DNA of 14,460 nt from an uncultured Lachnospiraceae bacterium (GTDB taxonomy: Bacteria; Bacillota; Clostridia; Lachnospirales; Lachnospiraceae). Every line of letters starts with the position of its first letter. Positions within the stretch are counted from its first letter, which is position 1. The notes beneath the pieces are model-generated. The model was not told the DNA's origin and made no database searches. It saw only the letters and a list, made by a program, of their open reading frames with translations. Both the position numbers and the translations under genes were made by a program. The stretch covers positions 1 to 14,460 of the forward strand of contig CAKRHL010000041.1 of NCBI GenBank assembly GCA_934338765.1, read 5' to 3'. This document shows, in pieces, positions 1 through 7,370 of this stretch.

Positions 1-737
1 GGACAAGAGATCCGGGGGTAAGCCGCTGGTATGAGGAACGCAGTATTCCGGTATACCATAACAGCCGTCTGGTGGAGCTTGCCAATCATAAATATAAAAT
101 GATGGCATATTTTCAGGAGCATTTACCGGAGGAGGTTTTAAAAGAAAAGTGGTGCCCGGCAACGGTTTTTCTGACGGATCCGGAACAAATGGGAAACATA
201 AGCAATCGCAATATAGAAAATACAGAAATAGTGAAATGCTCCCCGGATCATATTGGTGCTGTTATACCGGAGGCATTGCAACATGGTGTGATCAAATCCG
301 TATCCGGCCACGGAGGAAATGAAGTGTTTCTGCTGCAAGAGCAGAAAAAATGGGGAGACGTTCTGGCGGGACGGGAAGTGGTGATTCAGGAGAAGATTGA
401 ATGTCACAGCAGGGATCTGCGGGTATATGTGCTGGCCGGTGAGATTTACTGCGCCATGCTCAGGGAAGGAAAAAAGGATTTCCGGTCAAATTTCTCGCTG
501 GGAGGCAGTGTCCGTGAAATGGAACTCACCACGGCACAGAGGGAATATATAGACTGTTTTATCAAGTGTCTGCCGGATCATTCTGCGGGAATGTACAGTA
601 TTGATTTCCTGCCGTTATCCGATGGCAGGCTGATCTTTGACGAGGTGGAGGAAATGGTGGGCTGCCGTATGCTTTATCAGTATACGGAGCATGATATTGT
701 GAGGGACTATGTTGCATATCTCTCCGAAAAGTGTTGA
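1..737 (+). CDS. RimK-like ATP-grasp domain protein, 5' end cut by window
   Basis: The reading frame is open from base 3 to the TGA at 735-737, so the gene starts upstream of the window. A GTG at 72 is unlikely to be the start, because the upstream codons read as sensible protein (RWYEERSIPVYHNSRL) leading into NHK. About 244 codons are visible. ATP-grasp features are the stretch SGHGGNEVFLL, which resembles the glycine-rich nucleotide loop, VVIQEKI (hinge), RDLRVYVLAGEI and RSNFSLGGS (the RimK-type D-x-R-V and R-S-N elements), and SIDF followed by a DEVEE acidic strand for metal binding. RimK-type enzymes normally end with E-V-N-x-x-x-G. Here the equivalent is DEVEEMVGCRML, with Glu in the Asn position, so a divergent subfamily is likely. 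Such ligases join a carboxylate to an amine or thiol using ATP. The substrate cannot be told from the sequence, and the missing N-terminus would carry much of the substrate site. Confidence 0.6.
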   Translation, partial: TRDPGVSRWYEERSIPVYHNSRLVELANHKYKMMAYFQEHLPEEVLKEKWCPATVFLTDPEQMGNISNRNIENTEIVKCSPDHIGAVIPEALQHGVIKSVSGHGGNEVFLLQEQKKWGDVLAGREVVIQEKIECHSRDLRVYVLAGEIYCAMLREGKKDFRSNFSLGGSVREMELTTAQREYIDCFIKCLPDHSAGMYSIDFLPLSDGRLIFDEVEEMVGCRMLYQYTEHDIVRDYVAYLSEKC

Positions 738-767
738 TTGTGTTTTTGGGGGAGAGTGTGATATAAT
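738..767 (+). promoter_or_regulatory. Promoter of fhs, extended -10 type
   Basis: A perfect TATAAT at 762-767 is preceded by TGA (759-761), giving the extended -10 motif TGnTATAAT. The best -35 is TTGTGT at 738-743 with an 18-nt spacer. It is weak, as is common with an extended -10. TTGATT at 734-739 would give a 22-nt spacer, which is too long. The promoter begins immediately after the stop codon of the ATP-grasp gene. Transcription should start near 774, leaving an untranslated leader of about 170 nt before fhs. Confidence 0.65.
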
Positions 768-770
768 GTG

Positions 771-899
771 CGCGAAGGCAAAAGTGAACATAGTAATCAG
801 CCAGATACCGGTGCTTACACCTGGTAACCGGCTAATTACTATGTGAACGCGCCCGCGAGTGAGGAAAAGCGGAGCTTTTTCGAACCTTTTGCCGAAGCG
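771..899 (+). ncRNA. Structured 5' leader of fhs, candidate riboswitch or cis-regulatory RNA
   Basis: Three helices can be drawn around a junction. P1 pairs GGCAAAAG (777-784) with CTTTTGCC (886-893), extended by CGC 771-773 / GCG 897-899 across a symmetric GAA/GAA internal loop, although a start near 774 would leave out CGC. P2 is a long arm: CATAGTAAT 789-797 / ATTACTATG 835-843, AGCC 799-802 / GGCT 830-833, then TACCGGTG 806-813 / CACC-T-GGTA 818-826 with loop CTTA. P3 pairs GGAAAAGC 863-870 with GCTTTTTC 874-881 around a GGA loop. CCGC 853-856 could instead pair with GCGG 869-872 and disrupt P3. There is no clear terminator, so if this is a switch it would more likely act on translation or RNA stability. 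I could not match it to THF, ZTP, glycine, SAM or cobalamin consensus elements. Structure seen by eye; function inferred from position only. Confidence 0.5.
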
Positions 900-944
900 T
901 TGCGAATTTGTGATGTTATATGAATATACGAATGGAGGACTAAC

Positions 945-2615
945 ATGAAGACTGATATTGAAATTGCACAGGAAGCAGTGATGAAACCGATTCAGGATGT
1001 GGCAGCACAGCTTGATATTCCGGCTGATGAGCTGGAGTTTTACGGAAAGTATAAGGCAAAGCTTTCGGATGAGCTGTGGGACCGCGTGAAGGATAAGCCG
1101 GACGGCAAGCTGATCCTGGTGACTGCAATTAATCCGACTCCGGCAGGAGAGGGAAAGACAACGACGACGGTTGGTCTCGGTCAGGCATTTGCAAAGCTTG
1201 GCAAGAAGGCTGTGATCGCCCTTCGTGAGCCATCCCTTGGACCTTGCTTTGGTATTAAGGGTGGAGCGGCCGGCGGCGGTTATGCACAGGTGGTACCGAT
1301 GGAGGATCTCAATCTTCATTTTACCGGAGATTTCCATGCAATCACATCGGCCAACAATCTTCTGGCTGCGATGTTAGATAATCATATCAAGCAGGGCAAT
1401 GCATTAAATATTGATACGAACCAGATCGTATGGAAGAGATGTATGGACATGAATGACCGCGTACTCCGTAACATCGTCGTTGGTCTGGGCCGACCGGTAG
1501 ACGGTGTGGTACGTGAGGATCATTTCATTATATCAGTCGCTTCTGAGATCATGGCAATCCTCTGTCTGGCAGACAATATGAAGGATCTGAAGGAAAGACT
1601 GGGACGTATTATCGTTGCATACAATTATGATGGAGAACCCGTATATGCAAAGGATATTCAGGCGGTTGGTTCTATGGCTGCATTGTTAAAGGATGCCATC
1701 AAGCCGAACATCATCCAGACGGTGGAGAATACACCGGCTCTGGTACATGGTGGCCCGTTTGCCAATATCGCCCATGGCTGCAACAGCGTACGCGCTACCA
1801 AGACAGGTCTTAAGATCGCAGATTACTGCATTACCGAGGCAGGCTTTGGTGCTGACCTGGGAGCAGAGAAGTTTATGGATATCAAGTGCCGTATGGCAGG
1901 GCTGAAGCCGGACGCTGTTGTTCTGGTAGCCACGGTACGTGCATTGAAATACAACGGCGGTGTTGCCAAGGAGGATCTGGGAGCAGAGAATCTGGAGGCA
2001 TTAAAGAAGGGCATTGCCAATCTGGAAAAGCATATTGAGAATGTATCAAAATTCGGTGTGCCATGTGTCGTAACATTAAACCGTTTTGTATCCGACACTG
2101 ATGCAGAGCTGGCATTTGTCAAGGAGTTCTGCGAGGAGCGCGGATGTGATTTTGCCCTGTCTGAGGTATGGGAGAACGGTGGTGAGGGTGGTATCGCCCT
2201 GGCTGAGAAGGTGCTAAATACGCTGGAGAACAAGGAAAGCCACTATGCACCTCTGTATAAGGCAGAGCAGCCGATCAAGGATAAGATCGAGACGATCGCA
2301 AAGGAAATCTACGGAGCAGGAAGTGTCAGCTATGCACCTGCCGCATCTCAGGCAATCGCACGTTTGGAGAAGCTTGGTTACGGGGATCTGCCGGTATGTA
2401 TGGCAAAGAATCAGTATTCTTTGTCTGACGATCCGAAGCTGCTTGGCTGTCCGAAGGATTTCCCAATCAATATCCGTGAGGTATATGTGTCTGCAGGCGC
2501 AGGATTTGTGGTAGCGATCACCGGTACGGTCATGACTATGCCGGGACTCCCGAAGCATCCGGCTGCAGAAGGCATTGATGTCAATGAGGACGGCATGATC
2601 ACAGGATTGTTCTAA
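945..2615 (+). CDS. fhs: Formate--tetrahydrofolate ligase
   Basis: This cytoplasmic enzyme makes 10-formyl-THF from formate, THF and ATP. It feeds purine synthesis and initiator-tRNA formylation, and in acetogens the methyl branch of the Wood-Ljungdahl pathway. The protein is 556 aa, the usual length for the family. The P-loop [10 protein letters not shown] is at residues 65-74, EPSLGPCFG at 95-103 is followed by the glycine-rich [11 protein letters not shown], and then comes the conserved HFTGDFHAI / ANNLL region near 125-140. The C-terminus ends with the expected [14 protein letters not shown] stretch. The ATG at 945 is supported by GGAGG at 934-938. The gene is monocistronic as far as can be seen: it has its own promoter, a long structured leader, and a terminator about 75 nt past the stop. 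No other one-carbon gene adjoins it. Confidence 0.97.
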   Translation: MKTDIEIAQEAVMKPIQDVAAQLDIPADELEFYGKYKAKLSDELWDRVKDKPDGKLILVTAINPTPAGEGKTTTTVGLGQAFAKLGKKAVIALREPSLGPCFGIKGGAAGGGYAQVVPMEDLNLHFTGDFHAITSANNLLAAMLDNHIKQGNALNIDTNQIVWKRCMDMNDRVLRNIVVGLGRPVDGVVREDHFIISVASEIMAILCLADNMKDLKERLGRIIVAYNYDGEPVYAKDIQAVGSMAALLKDAIKPNIIQTVENTPALVHGGPFANIAHGCNSVRATKTGLKIADYCITEAGFGADLGAEKFMDIKCRMAGLKPDAVVLVATVRALKYNGGVAKEDLGAENLEALKKGIANLEKHIENVSKFGVPCVVTLNRFVSDTDAELAFVKEFCEERGCDFALSEVWENGGEGGIALAEKVLNTLENKESHYAPLYKAEQPIKDKIETIAKEIYGAGSVSYAPAASQAIARLEKLGYGDLPVCMAKNQYSLSDDPKLLGCPKDFPINIREVYVSAGAGFVVAITGTVMTMPGLPKHPAAEGIDVNEDGMITGLF

Positions 2616-2690
2616 GGGGCATTTGGATATCGCAGACGACTTTTTGGATGATTAAACTGAATAATACAAATCTGGCACCATAAAAAATAT

Positions 2691-2726
2691 AAAAACTGGC
2701 AGTTTTCATACTGTCAGTTTTTTTTT
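2691..2726 (+). terminator. Rho-independent terminator after fhs
   Basis: The stem AAAACTGGCAG (2692-2702) pairs with CTGTCAGTTTT (2711-2721), with one G-T pair and an 8-nt loop. It is followed by an uninterrupted T run to 2726. It lies between fhs and the next gene and marks the end of the fhs transcript. Confidence 0.9.
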
Positions 2727-2777
2727 ATCATATATGAGATCTTTAATGAGAAATACAAATGAAAGAAGGATTTTATT

Positions 2778-3332
2778 ATGGCAAAAGAGACAACGACAGC
2801 AGCAGGGATAAATGTTGCAGAGACAGAGGCTTCACGCAGCAAGACCATTGAGATCACAATGGCGGCGTTATTTATCGCATTGACTTATGTGGCAACGGCA
2901 TTTATTAATGTACGTATTCCGTTTCTGGCAGCGAATGGTGGTCTGATCCATCTGGGCAATATCCCTCTTTTTGTAGCTGCAGCAATTTATGGCAAGAGAA
3001 CCGGTGCTTTGGCAGGTGCATTTGGTATGGGACTGTTTGATCTGACCTCCGGCTGGGTTTCATGGGCTCCGTTTACCTTTGTGATCTGTGGTCTGATCGG
3101 TTTTGCATTTGCAGCAGTGGCAGGAAAGAAAGCAGGAAAGGGACGTTTGATCCTGGCTGTTTTTGTGGCAGCGATTATTAAGGTTGTCGGTTATTATATC
3201 GCAGAGATCATTCTTTATGGAAGTTTTGTGGCACCGGTGACATCGATTCCGGGTAATCTGGTACAGATCTTTGTTGCAGGACTGATCGCAGTTCCTATCA
3301 TTCTGGTGCTGCAGAAGGTACTCCATAATTAG
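2778..3332 (+). CDS. ECF transporter S component (substrate-binding membrane subunit)
   Basis: This 184-aa protein is almost entirely hydrophobic after a polar N-terminus of about 23 residues. Five or six membrane segments are visible: roughly 24-44, 57-72, 74-90, 97-115, 125-147 and 160-180. The stretch GGLIHLGNIPLFVAAAIYG, then KRTGALAGAFG and a GLFDLTSG turn, has the layout of ECF S components of the former DUF1393 type (riboflavin/YpaA-like group). These proteins bind a vitamin or precursor and pair with shared EcfA/A'/T energising subunits, which are not encoded here. The ATG at 2778 has AAGGA at 2766-2770. No promoter is obvious between the fhs terminator and this gene. The substrate cannot be read from the sequence. 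The following aminotransferase gene makes a B6 vitamer one idea, and the neighbouring fhs makes a folate one less compelling alternative, since the sequence does not look like FolT to me. Confidence 0.8.
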   Translation: MAKETTTAAGINVAETEASRSKTIEITMAALFIALTYVATAFINVRIPFLAANGGLIHLGNIPLFVAAAIYGKRTGALAGAFGMGLFDLTSGWVSWAPFTFVICGLIGFAFAAVAGKKAGKGRLILAVFVAAIIKVVGYYIAEIILYGSFVAPVTSIPGNLVQIFVAGLIAVPIILVLQKVLHN

Positions 3333-3382
3333 TATGTCTGTGAATGACAGCATTATTTTGAAAATTAATAAGATAGGAAATA

Positions 3383-3424
3383 CGAAAAAGGGCAGGCACA
3401 GATTTTTCTGTGGCTGCCTCTTCG
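3383..3424 (+). other. Long imperfect hairpin between the ECF S and aminotransferase genes
   Basis: GGCAG-G-CACAG (3391-3401) pairs with CTGTG-G-CTGCC (3408-3418), with one G/G mismatch and an ATTTTT loop. The base extends through CGAA 3383-3386 / TTCG 3421-3424. There is no T run on the + strand after the stem, so it is not a convincing terminator in the direction of the genes. On the - strand the stem is followed by CTTTTTCG, but no - strand gene is present for it to serve. It may be an attenuating or RNA-stabilising element, or a leaky terminator. Confidence 0.45.
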
Positions 3425-3463
3425 TGAAAAATATAAAATAGCGAGAAAGGAACAGGGATTGCT

Positions 3464-4615
3464 ATGAAAACATTAGAGAATACTTCCATTAAAATTATGA
3501 CTCCGGGGCCGACACAGGTGGCGGACAGCGTGTATCATGCCAGAAGCTTACGGACTACCAATCCGGATCTGGATCCGGCATTTTATGATTTTTACCGGGA
3601 CACCTGCCGTCTGTTTGGCAGTCTGATCCATACGGAGAATGAATGCTTTATCCTGGGAGGGGAGGGAATCCTTGGATTGGAGGCAGCATGCGCTTCTCTT
3701 ACAGAGCCGGGAGACCGTGTTCTTGTGATTGACAATGGAATCTTTGGAAAAGGCTTTGCTGATTTTGTGTCCATGTATCAGGGAGATCCGGTGACATGGT
3801 CTTTGGACTATCACAATCCATTATCTCCGGAAAAGCTTCGTGATTATCTGGAGAAGGATCATGATTTTAAATACGCGACTCTGGTACACAGTGATACTCC
3901 AAGCGGTCTGTTAAATCCGGTGGAAAAGCTGTGCCCGATCCTGAAGGAGTATGGTATTTTGACCGTAGTAGATTCCGTGACGGGTATGTTTGCGGATGAA
4001 CTGGACGTAGATGCGGCTCAGATCGATATTGTCTGTGGCGGTTCCCAGAAGGCATTGTCAGCACCTCCGGGACTTACTATGGTGGCAGTCAGTCCGGCTG
4101 CGTTCAAGGCGATGCATGAGAGAAAGACGCCGATCCGTTCATTTTATGCCAATCTTCTGACCTTTGAGAATTATTATAAGGATCAATGGTTCCCGTACAC
4201 TATGCCGGTCAGTGATATTATGGGACTTAGACAGGCTCTGGAGAATGTAGCGGCAGATCCGGAGCACCTGAAGCGTCATGCAAAGATTGCGGAAGCAACC
4301 AGAAAGGCATTGACAGAAGCAGGCCTTACGTTGTATCTTGAAAGTGGCTTTGCATCCTCTGTTACGGTATTTTATGTGCCGGAGGGAATGAAAGCACAGG
4401 ATATTTTGAATACAATGGTAGAAAAGCACCATATTATGATCGCGGGCTGCTTTGATGTGCTTGCGGGTAAGGTGATCCGGATTGGTCATATGGGAAATAA
4501 TGCCAATGAAGCGGATATGACGGAGACATTACAGGCTTTGGCACAGACAATGAGGGAGCTTGGCTTTGATGTGAAAGCAGACCCGGCAGAAAGCTTTCAG
4601 ACATATATGAAATAA
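3464..4615 (+). CDS. Class V PLP-dependent aminotransferase (alanine-glyoxylate aminotransferase family)
   Basis: The 383-aa length is typical of class V (fold type I) aminotransferases. The N-terminal TPGPTQV (13-19) is the hallmark opening of the alanine-glyoxylate / serine-pyruvate group. GGEGILGLEAA (65-75) is the PLP phosphate-binding region, VVDSVTG (168-174) holds the Asp that pairs with the PLP ring nitrogen (D170), and GGSQKAL (192-198) holds the Schiff-base lysine, K196. RIGHMG near the C-terminus supplies the usual substrate carboxylate Arg. Members act on alanine/glyoxylate, serine/pyruvate, phosphonate intermediates or pyridoxamine/pyruvate, and sequence alone does not separate these. 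The ECF S component gene directly upstream suggests a salvage role, and pyridoxamine-pyruvate aminotransferase would fit a B6 transporter, but that is inference. The ATG at 3464 follows AAAGGA (3446-3451) at a rather long distance. AGGG at 3454-3457 is better spaced. Confidence 0.85.
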   Translation: MKTLENTSIKIMTPGPTQVADSVYHARSLRTTNPDLDPAFYDFYRDTCRLFGSLIHTENECFILGGEGILGLEAACASLTEPGDRVLVIDNGIFGKGFADFVSMYQGDPVTWSLDYHNPLSPEKLRDYLEKDHDFKYATLVHSDTPSGLLNPVEKLCPILKEYGILTVVDSVTGMFADELDVDAAQIDIVCGGSQKALSAPPGLTMVAVSPAAFKAMHERKTPIRSFYANLLTFENYYKDQWFPYTMPVSDIMGLRQALENVAADPEHLKRHAKIAEATRKALTEAGLTLYLESGFASSVTVFYVPEGMKAQDILNTMVEKHHIMIAGCFDVLAGKVIRIGHMGNNANEADMTETLQALAQTMRELGFDVKADPAESFQTYMK

Positions 4616-4654
4616 ATCACAGGTGCTGATCATGGAAAGGGTTAGGTCGTTTAT

Positions 4655-5629
4655 ATGAAACAGCTGAAGGAAGATCTGAAAAACCAGAAATTTCATCCGG
4701 TATATCTTCTGTATGGAGAGGAAGATTATCTGAAAAGAATGTATCGTGACAGACTGAAAAAAGCAGTACTGGGCGATGGGGATGAGATGAATTATTCCTA
4801 TTTCGAGGGGAAGGATATTGATTTTCCCACTCTGAGGGAGGCGGCTGATACACTTCCTTTTTTCAACGACCGGCGGATCATTATTATAGAAAACAGCAGA
4901 CTGTTCAAAAATGCATCAGAGATGGCGGATTATCTGCCGACAATGCCGGATACAACCGTGATGGTGTTTGTGGAGAAGGAGCTTGACAAGCGTAACAAGC
5001 TTTATAAGTATGTCAATAAAAATGGTCTTGCCGTGGAAATGAATACCATGACGGAACGGGAGCTGAAGGCATGGATCGCCGTCCTTTTGAAACAAAATGG
5101 CAGAAAGATCCAGGAGAGCACGGCTTCCTATCTGCTGGAGCAGATCGATAATTCCATGACCAATGTGAAAAATGAGATCGATAAGCTGGTCGCATATACG
5201 GAAGGCAGGGATGTGATCAAACCGGAGGATATTGACACAGTGTGCAGTATCCAGATCAATGGCAGGATCTTTCAGATGATGGATGCAGTGGCATCAGGAG
5301 ACCGGTGGGGGATGCTGCATCTGTATCATGATCTGTTGGCACTCCGGGAGAATCCCATGTCTATTTTGTACCTTTTAACACGTCATTTTAATATACTTCT
5401 TCAGATCCGGGATATGTCCGGAAAATATGACAGGACAGAGATGGCCAGAAAGGCCGGGGTGCCGCCTTTTGCGGTAGGAAAATACCAGTCACAGTGCCGC
5501 AGATTTTCTGCCAGAAAGCTGAAAGCTATGTTGGAGGCCTGCATAGAGACGGAGTATCAGTTTAAGCGGGGCAATATTGGAGACCAGCTGGGACTGGAGC
5601 TTTTGCTGGTTTCATTCTCGCAGATATAA
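4655..5629 (+). CDS. holA: DNA polymerase III subunit delta
   Basis: The delta subunit of the clamp loader opens the beta sliding clamp and works with the tau/gamma and delta' subunits at the replication fork. The protein is 324 aa, normal for HolA. YLLYGEEDYL (17-26), the degenerate Walker-A-like entry of delta, is followed by the beta-binding segment ADTLPFFNDRRIIII (64-78). Then come an AAA+-like lid with EIDKLVAYT, and the helical collar domain ending in LLLVSFSQI. The ATG at 4655 lies 39 nt after the aminotransferase stop. AAAGG at 4636-4640 is 14 nt from the start, so initiation may be weak. In many Firmicutes holA is followed by rpsT; here a tRNA-Leu gene follows instead. Confidence 0.93.
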   Translation: MKQLKEDLKNQKFHPVYLLYGEEDYLKRMYRDRLKKAVLGDGDEMNYSYFEGKDIDFPTLREAADTLPFFNDRRIIIIENSRLFKNASEMADYLPTMPDTTVMVFVEKELDKRNKLYKYVNKNGLAVEMNTMTERELKAWIAVLLKQNGRKIQESTASYLLEQIDNSMTNVKNEIDKLVAYTEGRDVIKPEDIDTVCSIQINGRIFQMMDAVASGDRWGMLHLYHDLLALRENPMSILYLLTRHFNILLQIRDMSGKYDRTEMARKAGVPPFAVGKYQSQCRRFSARKLKAMLEACIETEYQFKRGNIGDQLGLELLLVSFSQI

Positions 5630-5694
5630 TAAAAATAAAAAATGGAAAAAATTTAAAAATAATAGTTGACAATCACATATAAAGATGATAATAT
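5630..5694 (+). promoter_or_regulatory. Strong tRNA-Leu promoter with A/T-rich upstream element
   Basis: A perfect -35 TTGACA (5666-5671) and a -10 TAATAT (5689-5694) are separated by 17 nt. TG at 5686-5687 adds an extended -10. The 36 bases before the -35 (5630-5665) are nearly all A and T with several A tracts, as expected of an UP element that contacts the alpha subunit C-terminal domain. The start should be near G5702, giving a pre-tRNA leader of about 31 nt. That leader can fold GCTTGCG (5704-5710) with CGCAGGC (5720-5726). No terminator for holA is visible before this promoter. Confidence 0.85.
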
Positions 5695-5732
5695 ACTATT
5701 CGTGCTTGCGAGAGAAACACGCAGGCAGATAT

Positions 5733-5816
5733 GCGGAAGTGCTGGAATTGGCAGACAGGCTAGATTCAGGTTCTAGTTCGGATTTCCGAGTGAGGGTTCA
5801 AGTCCCTTCTTCCGCA
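5733..5816 (+). tRNA. tRNA-Leu, anticodon CAG
   Basis: The acceptor stem GCGGAAG (5733-5739) pairs with CTTCCGC (5809-5815), with discriminator A at 5816. The anticodon stem CTAGA/TCTAG (5760-5764 / 5772-5776) encloses the loop TTCAGGT, with anticodon CAG at 5767-5769 reading CUG. A long variable arm (TCGG-ATTT-CCGA) and a GGGTTCAAGTCCC T arm complete a class II tRNA of 84 nt. The 3' CCA is not encoded, so it must be added by CCA nucleotidyltransferase. Confidence 0.97.
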
Positions 5817-5833
5817 TTATATATTTTGCTTAG

Positions 5834-5860
5834 AGAAACCTTTCGGAGGTTTCTTTTTTT
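5834..5860 (+). terminator. Rho-independent terminator of the tRNA-Leu transcript
   Basis: AGAAACCT (5834-5841) pairs with AGGTTTCT (5847-5854) around a TTCGG loop, followed by T residues to 5860. It lies 18 nt downstream of the tRNA 3' end. Confidence 0.9.
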
Positions 5861-5895
5861 AGTGTATAGGAAAATGCTTGTAACATAGTGTAAAT

Positions 5896-5926
5896 CAAGG
5901 GCAAAACGCTGGTTTTGCCCTTTTTG
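5896..5926 (+). terminator. Second hairpin terminator downstream of tRNA-Leu
   Basis: The perfect 10-bp stem AGGGCAAAAC (5898-5907) / GTTTTGCCCT (5912-5921) has a GCTG loop and runs into TTTTTGA. TCA/TGA at its ends can extend it slightly. It lies only 37 nt after the first terminator, so it acts as a backup that isolates the next unit. Confidence 0.85.
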
Positions 5927-5984
5927 ATTATCAGAAAAGTTCTTTTACTTATTTATGTGTTTTGTGTGAATTCGGAATAATTTC

Positions 5985-6012
5985 TTGACTTCTCTTATAT
6001 TTTCGGTAGAAT
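5985..6012 (+). promoter_or_regulatory. Promoter of the prsA/surA-like - purL unit
   Basis: TTGACT (5985-5990) and TAGAAT (6007-6012) are separated by 16 nt, placing the start near 6019. About 45 nt of leader follows to the ATG at 6066. I see no clear PurR box or guanine riboswitch in this leader. Because the gap before purL is only about 50 nt, this is the only evident promoter for purL. Confidence 0.7.
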
Positions 6013-6065
6013 AGAAGATAGCGTTTTATTTTTTAACGTGATAATTACCGAGTGGAGGAGTAAAC

Positions 6066-7316
6066 ATGAATTCATCAAAAAAAATCATGAACAAGCAGAG
6101 CAATGAGAATGAAAAAGCATCATCTCAGGTATCTGCAGCAAAGGGAAATAAGAGGTTATCCGAGGGCGGATTTAGTGATACCAAAAAGATTGTGATCGGT
6201 GCAATCTGCGCCGTCATCGTTCTGGTATTGTGCATTGGCGTAGGTATTCAGCAGTTTCAGCCAAAGGTTGTATTAAAGATCAACAATACAAAGCTGACCA
6301 TGGAGGATATGATGTATCCGATCTATGAGCGTGAGAGCGCATATCTTCCATATGACGAGATGTATCAGATGTACACCGGAAAGTCTGTTTGGGAAAACAA
6401 TTACATGGGAACAGACAGAAATGTTGATTCTTCTGCTACCAATGCAACCGGTATTAAGCAGGAGGTTATCGACACGGAGACAGAGTACGAGATCCTTTAT
6501 CAGGAGGCCAAGAAGGCAGGATATAAGCTCAGTGCTGATGACAAGAAGGAAGTACAGGAAGAGGTAGCTAAGGAGTTAAAGGGACTTTCCTTTACACAGA
6601 AGCTTCGTCTCAATATTTCCAAGAGTAAGCTGACAAAGCGTTTTGAGCTTCGTAAGCTGGCTGACAATTATAAGGATGCTGAGACAAAGGAGTTAGACAA
6701 GACAGTAGACGAGAAGGCTGCTGTTAAGGATATTTCCAAAAAGGATTACAGAGAGTACAAAGTACAGTGCTATGCATTCTCTACATCTACCACGGACTCT
6801 GACGGCAACAGCAAAAAGTTATCTGACAGCAAGAAGAACGAGCTGACAAAGGAGCTGGAGGATTTATATAAGAAGGCTGCAGATGCCAAGGATTTTTCTA
6901 AACTTCTGGGTGATAACAGCAAGTCGGATATCAAATTTTCCGATACAAACTTCACGGAGAAGGATGGCTGGAACATGGTAACAGACGAAAAGCTCCTGAA
7001 GCAGATCAAAGCAATGAAGAAGGATGAGATATCCAAGATCATTAAGGATGAGAAGAGTGGATATGTTCTTTTCGTTAAGATGGTAGACAACAACTCACAG
7101 GACAGCTATAAAAAGGCTTGCGATTCTGCCATTACTTCTGCACAGAATGATGCTTATGATAAATGGTATCAGGGCATCCTTGAAAATTATAAAGTATCAA
7201 CCAACTCTGATGTATGGGATGATGTGACAATCGGTTCTGTAACTACAGATATTGTTACTGCTGCTGATCTGGAGAAGATGAAGAGTGATTCTTCTGATGC
7301 AACATCCGGTAAATAA
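6066..7316 (+). CDS. Membrane-anchored SurA/PrsA-like chaperone with degenerate parvulin domain
   Basis: The protein is 416 aa. A basic, polar cytoplasmic stretch of about 41 residues precedes one membrane segment (IVIGAICAVIVLVLCIGVG, 42-60), so the bulk should lie outside the cell. Cys56 (LVLC) does not fit a lipobox, because residue -1 is Leu, so it is a signal anchor rather than a lipoprotein. After the anchor, KINNTKLTMEDM matches the start of SurA/PrsA N-terminal chaperone domains. A Lys/Glu-rich helical region follows, and residues of about 227-345 follow the layout of a PPIC rotamase domain (YKVQCYAFS, DFSKLLGDNS, KDEISKIIKDEKSGYVLFVKMVD). The usual active-site pattern is not clear, so isomerase activity is doubtful. 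The likely role is folding of exported proteins. It has a strong GGAGGAG (6054-6060) and probably shares a transcript with purL, an unexpected partner. Confidence 0.7.
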   Translation: MNSSKKIMNKQSNENEKASSQVSAAKGNKRLSEGGFSDTKKIVIGAICAVIVLVLCIGVGIQQFQPKVVLKINNTKLTMEDMMYPIYERESAYLPYDEMYQMYTGKSVWENNYMGTDRNVDSSATNATGIKQEVIDTETEYEILYQEAKKAGYKLSADDKKEVQEEVAKELKGLSFTQKLRLNISKSKLTKRFELRKLADNYKDAETKELDKTVDEKAAVKDISKKDYREYKVQCYAFSTSTTDSDGNSKKLSDSKKNELTKELEDLYKKAADAKDFSKLLGDNSKSDIKFSDTNFTEKDGWNMVTDEKLLKQIKAMKKDEISKIIKDEKSGYVLFVKMVDNNSQDSYKKACDSAITSAQNDAYDKWYQGILENYKVSTNSDVWDDVTIGSVTTDIVTAADLEKMKSDSSDATSGK

Positions 7317-7370
7317 TGAAATATTACGGCATGCATTTTGTTCGGCGTTGTTCACAAACAGGAGGAAAAG

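Noticed and set aside
738..944. Assigning the fhs leader to the THF or ZTP riboswitch class
   Set aside because: GGAGAG at 751-756 resembles the start of THF aptamers but lies upstream of the predicted transcript start, and the rest of the consensus is absent. The ZTP hallmark near CCGCCTGGGC is also absent.
615..1337. 240-aa open frame on the - strand
   Set aside because: It overlaps the end of the ATP-grasp gene, the fhs promoter and leader, and the start of fhs. The product is Cys/His-rich low-quality sequence, as expected of an antisense shadow.
5685..5888. 67-aa open frame on the + strand
   Set aside because: It runs straight through the tRNA-Leu gene and its terminator, has no ribosome binding site and no recognisable protein.
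7338..7370. Extended N-terminus of PurL from a TTG at 7338
   Set aside because: The TTG has no ribosome binding site, while the ATG at 7371 has GGAGG 5 nt upstream, and PurL proteins do not need the extra 11 residues.
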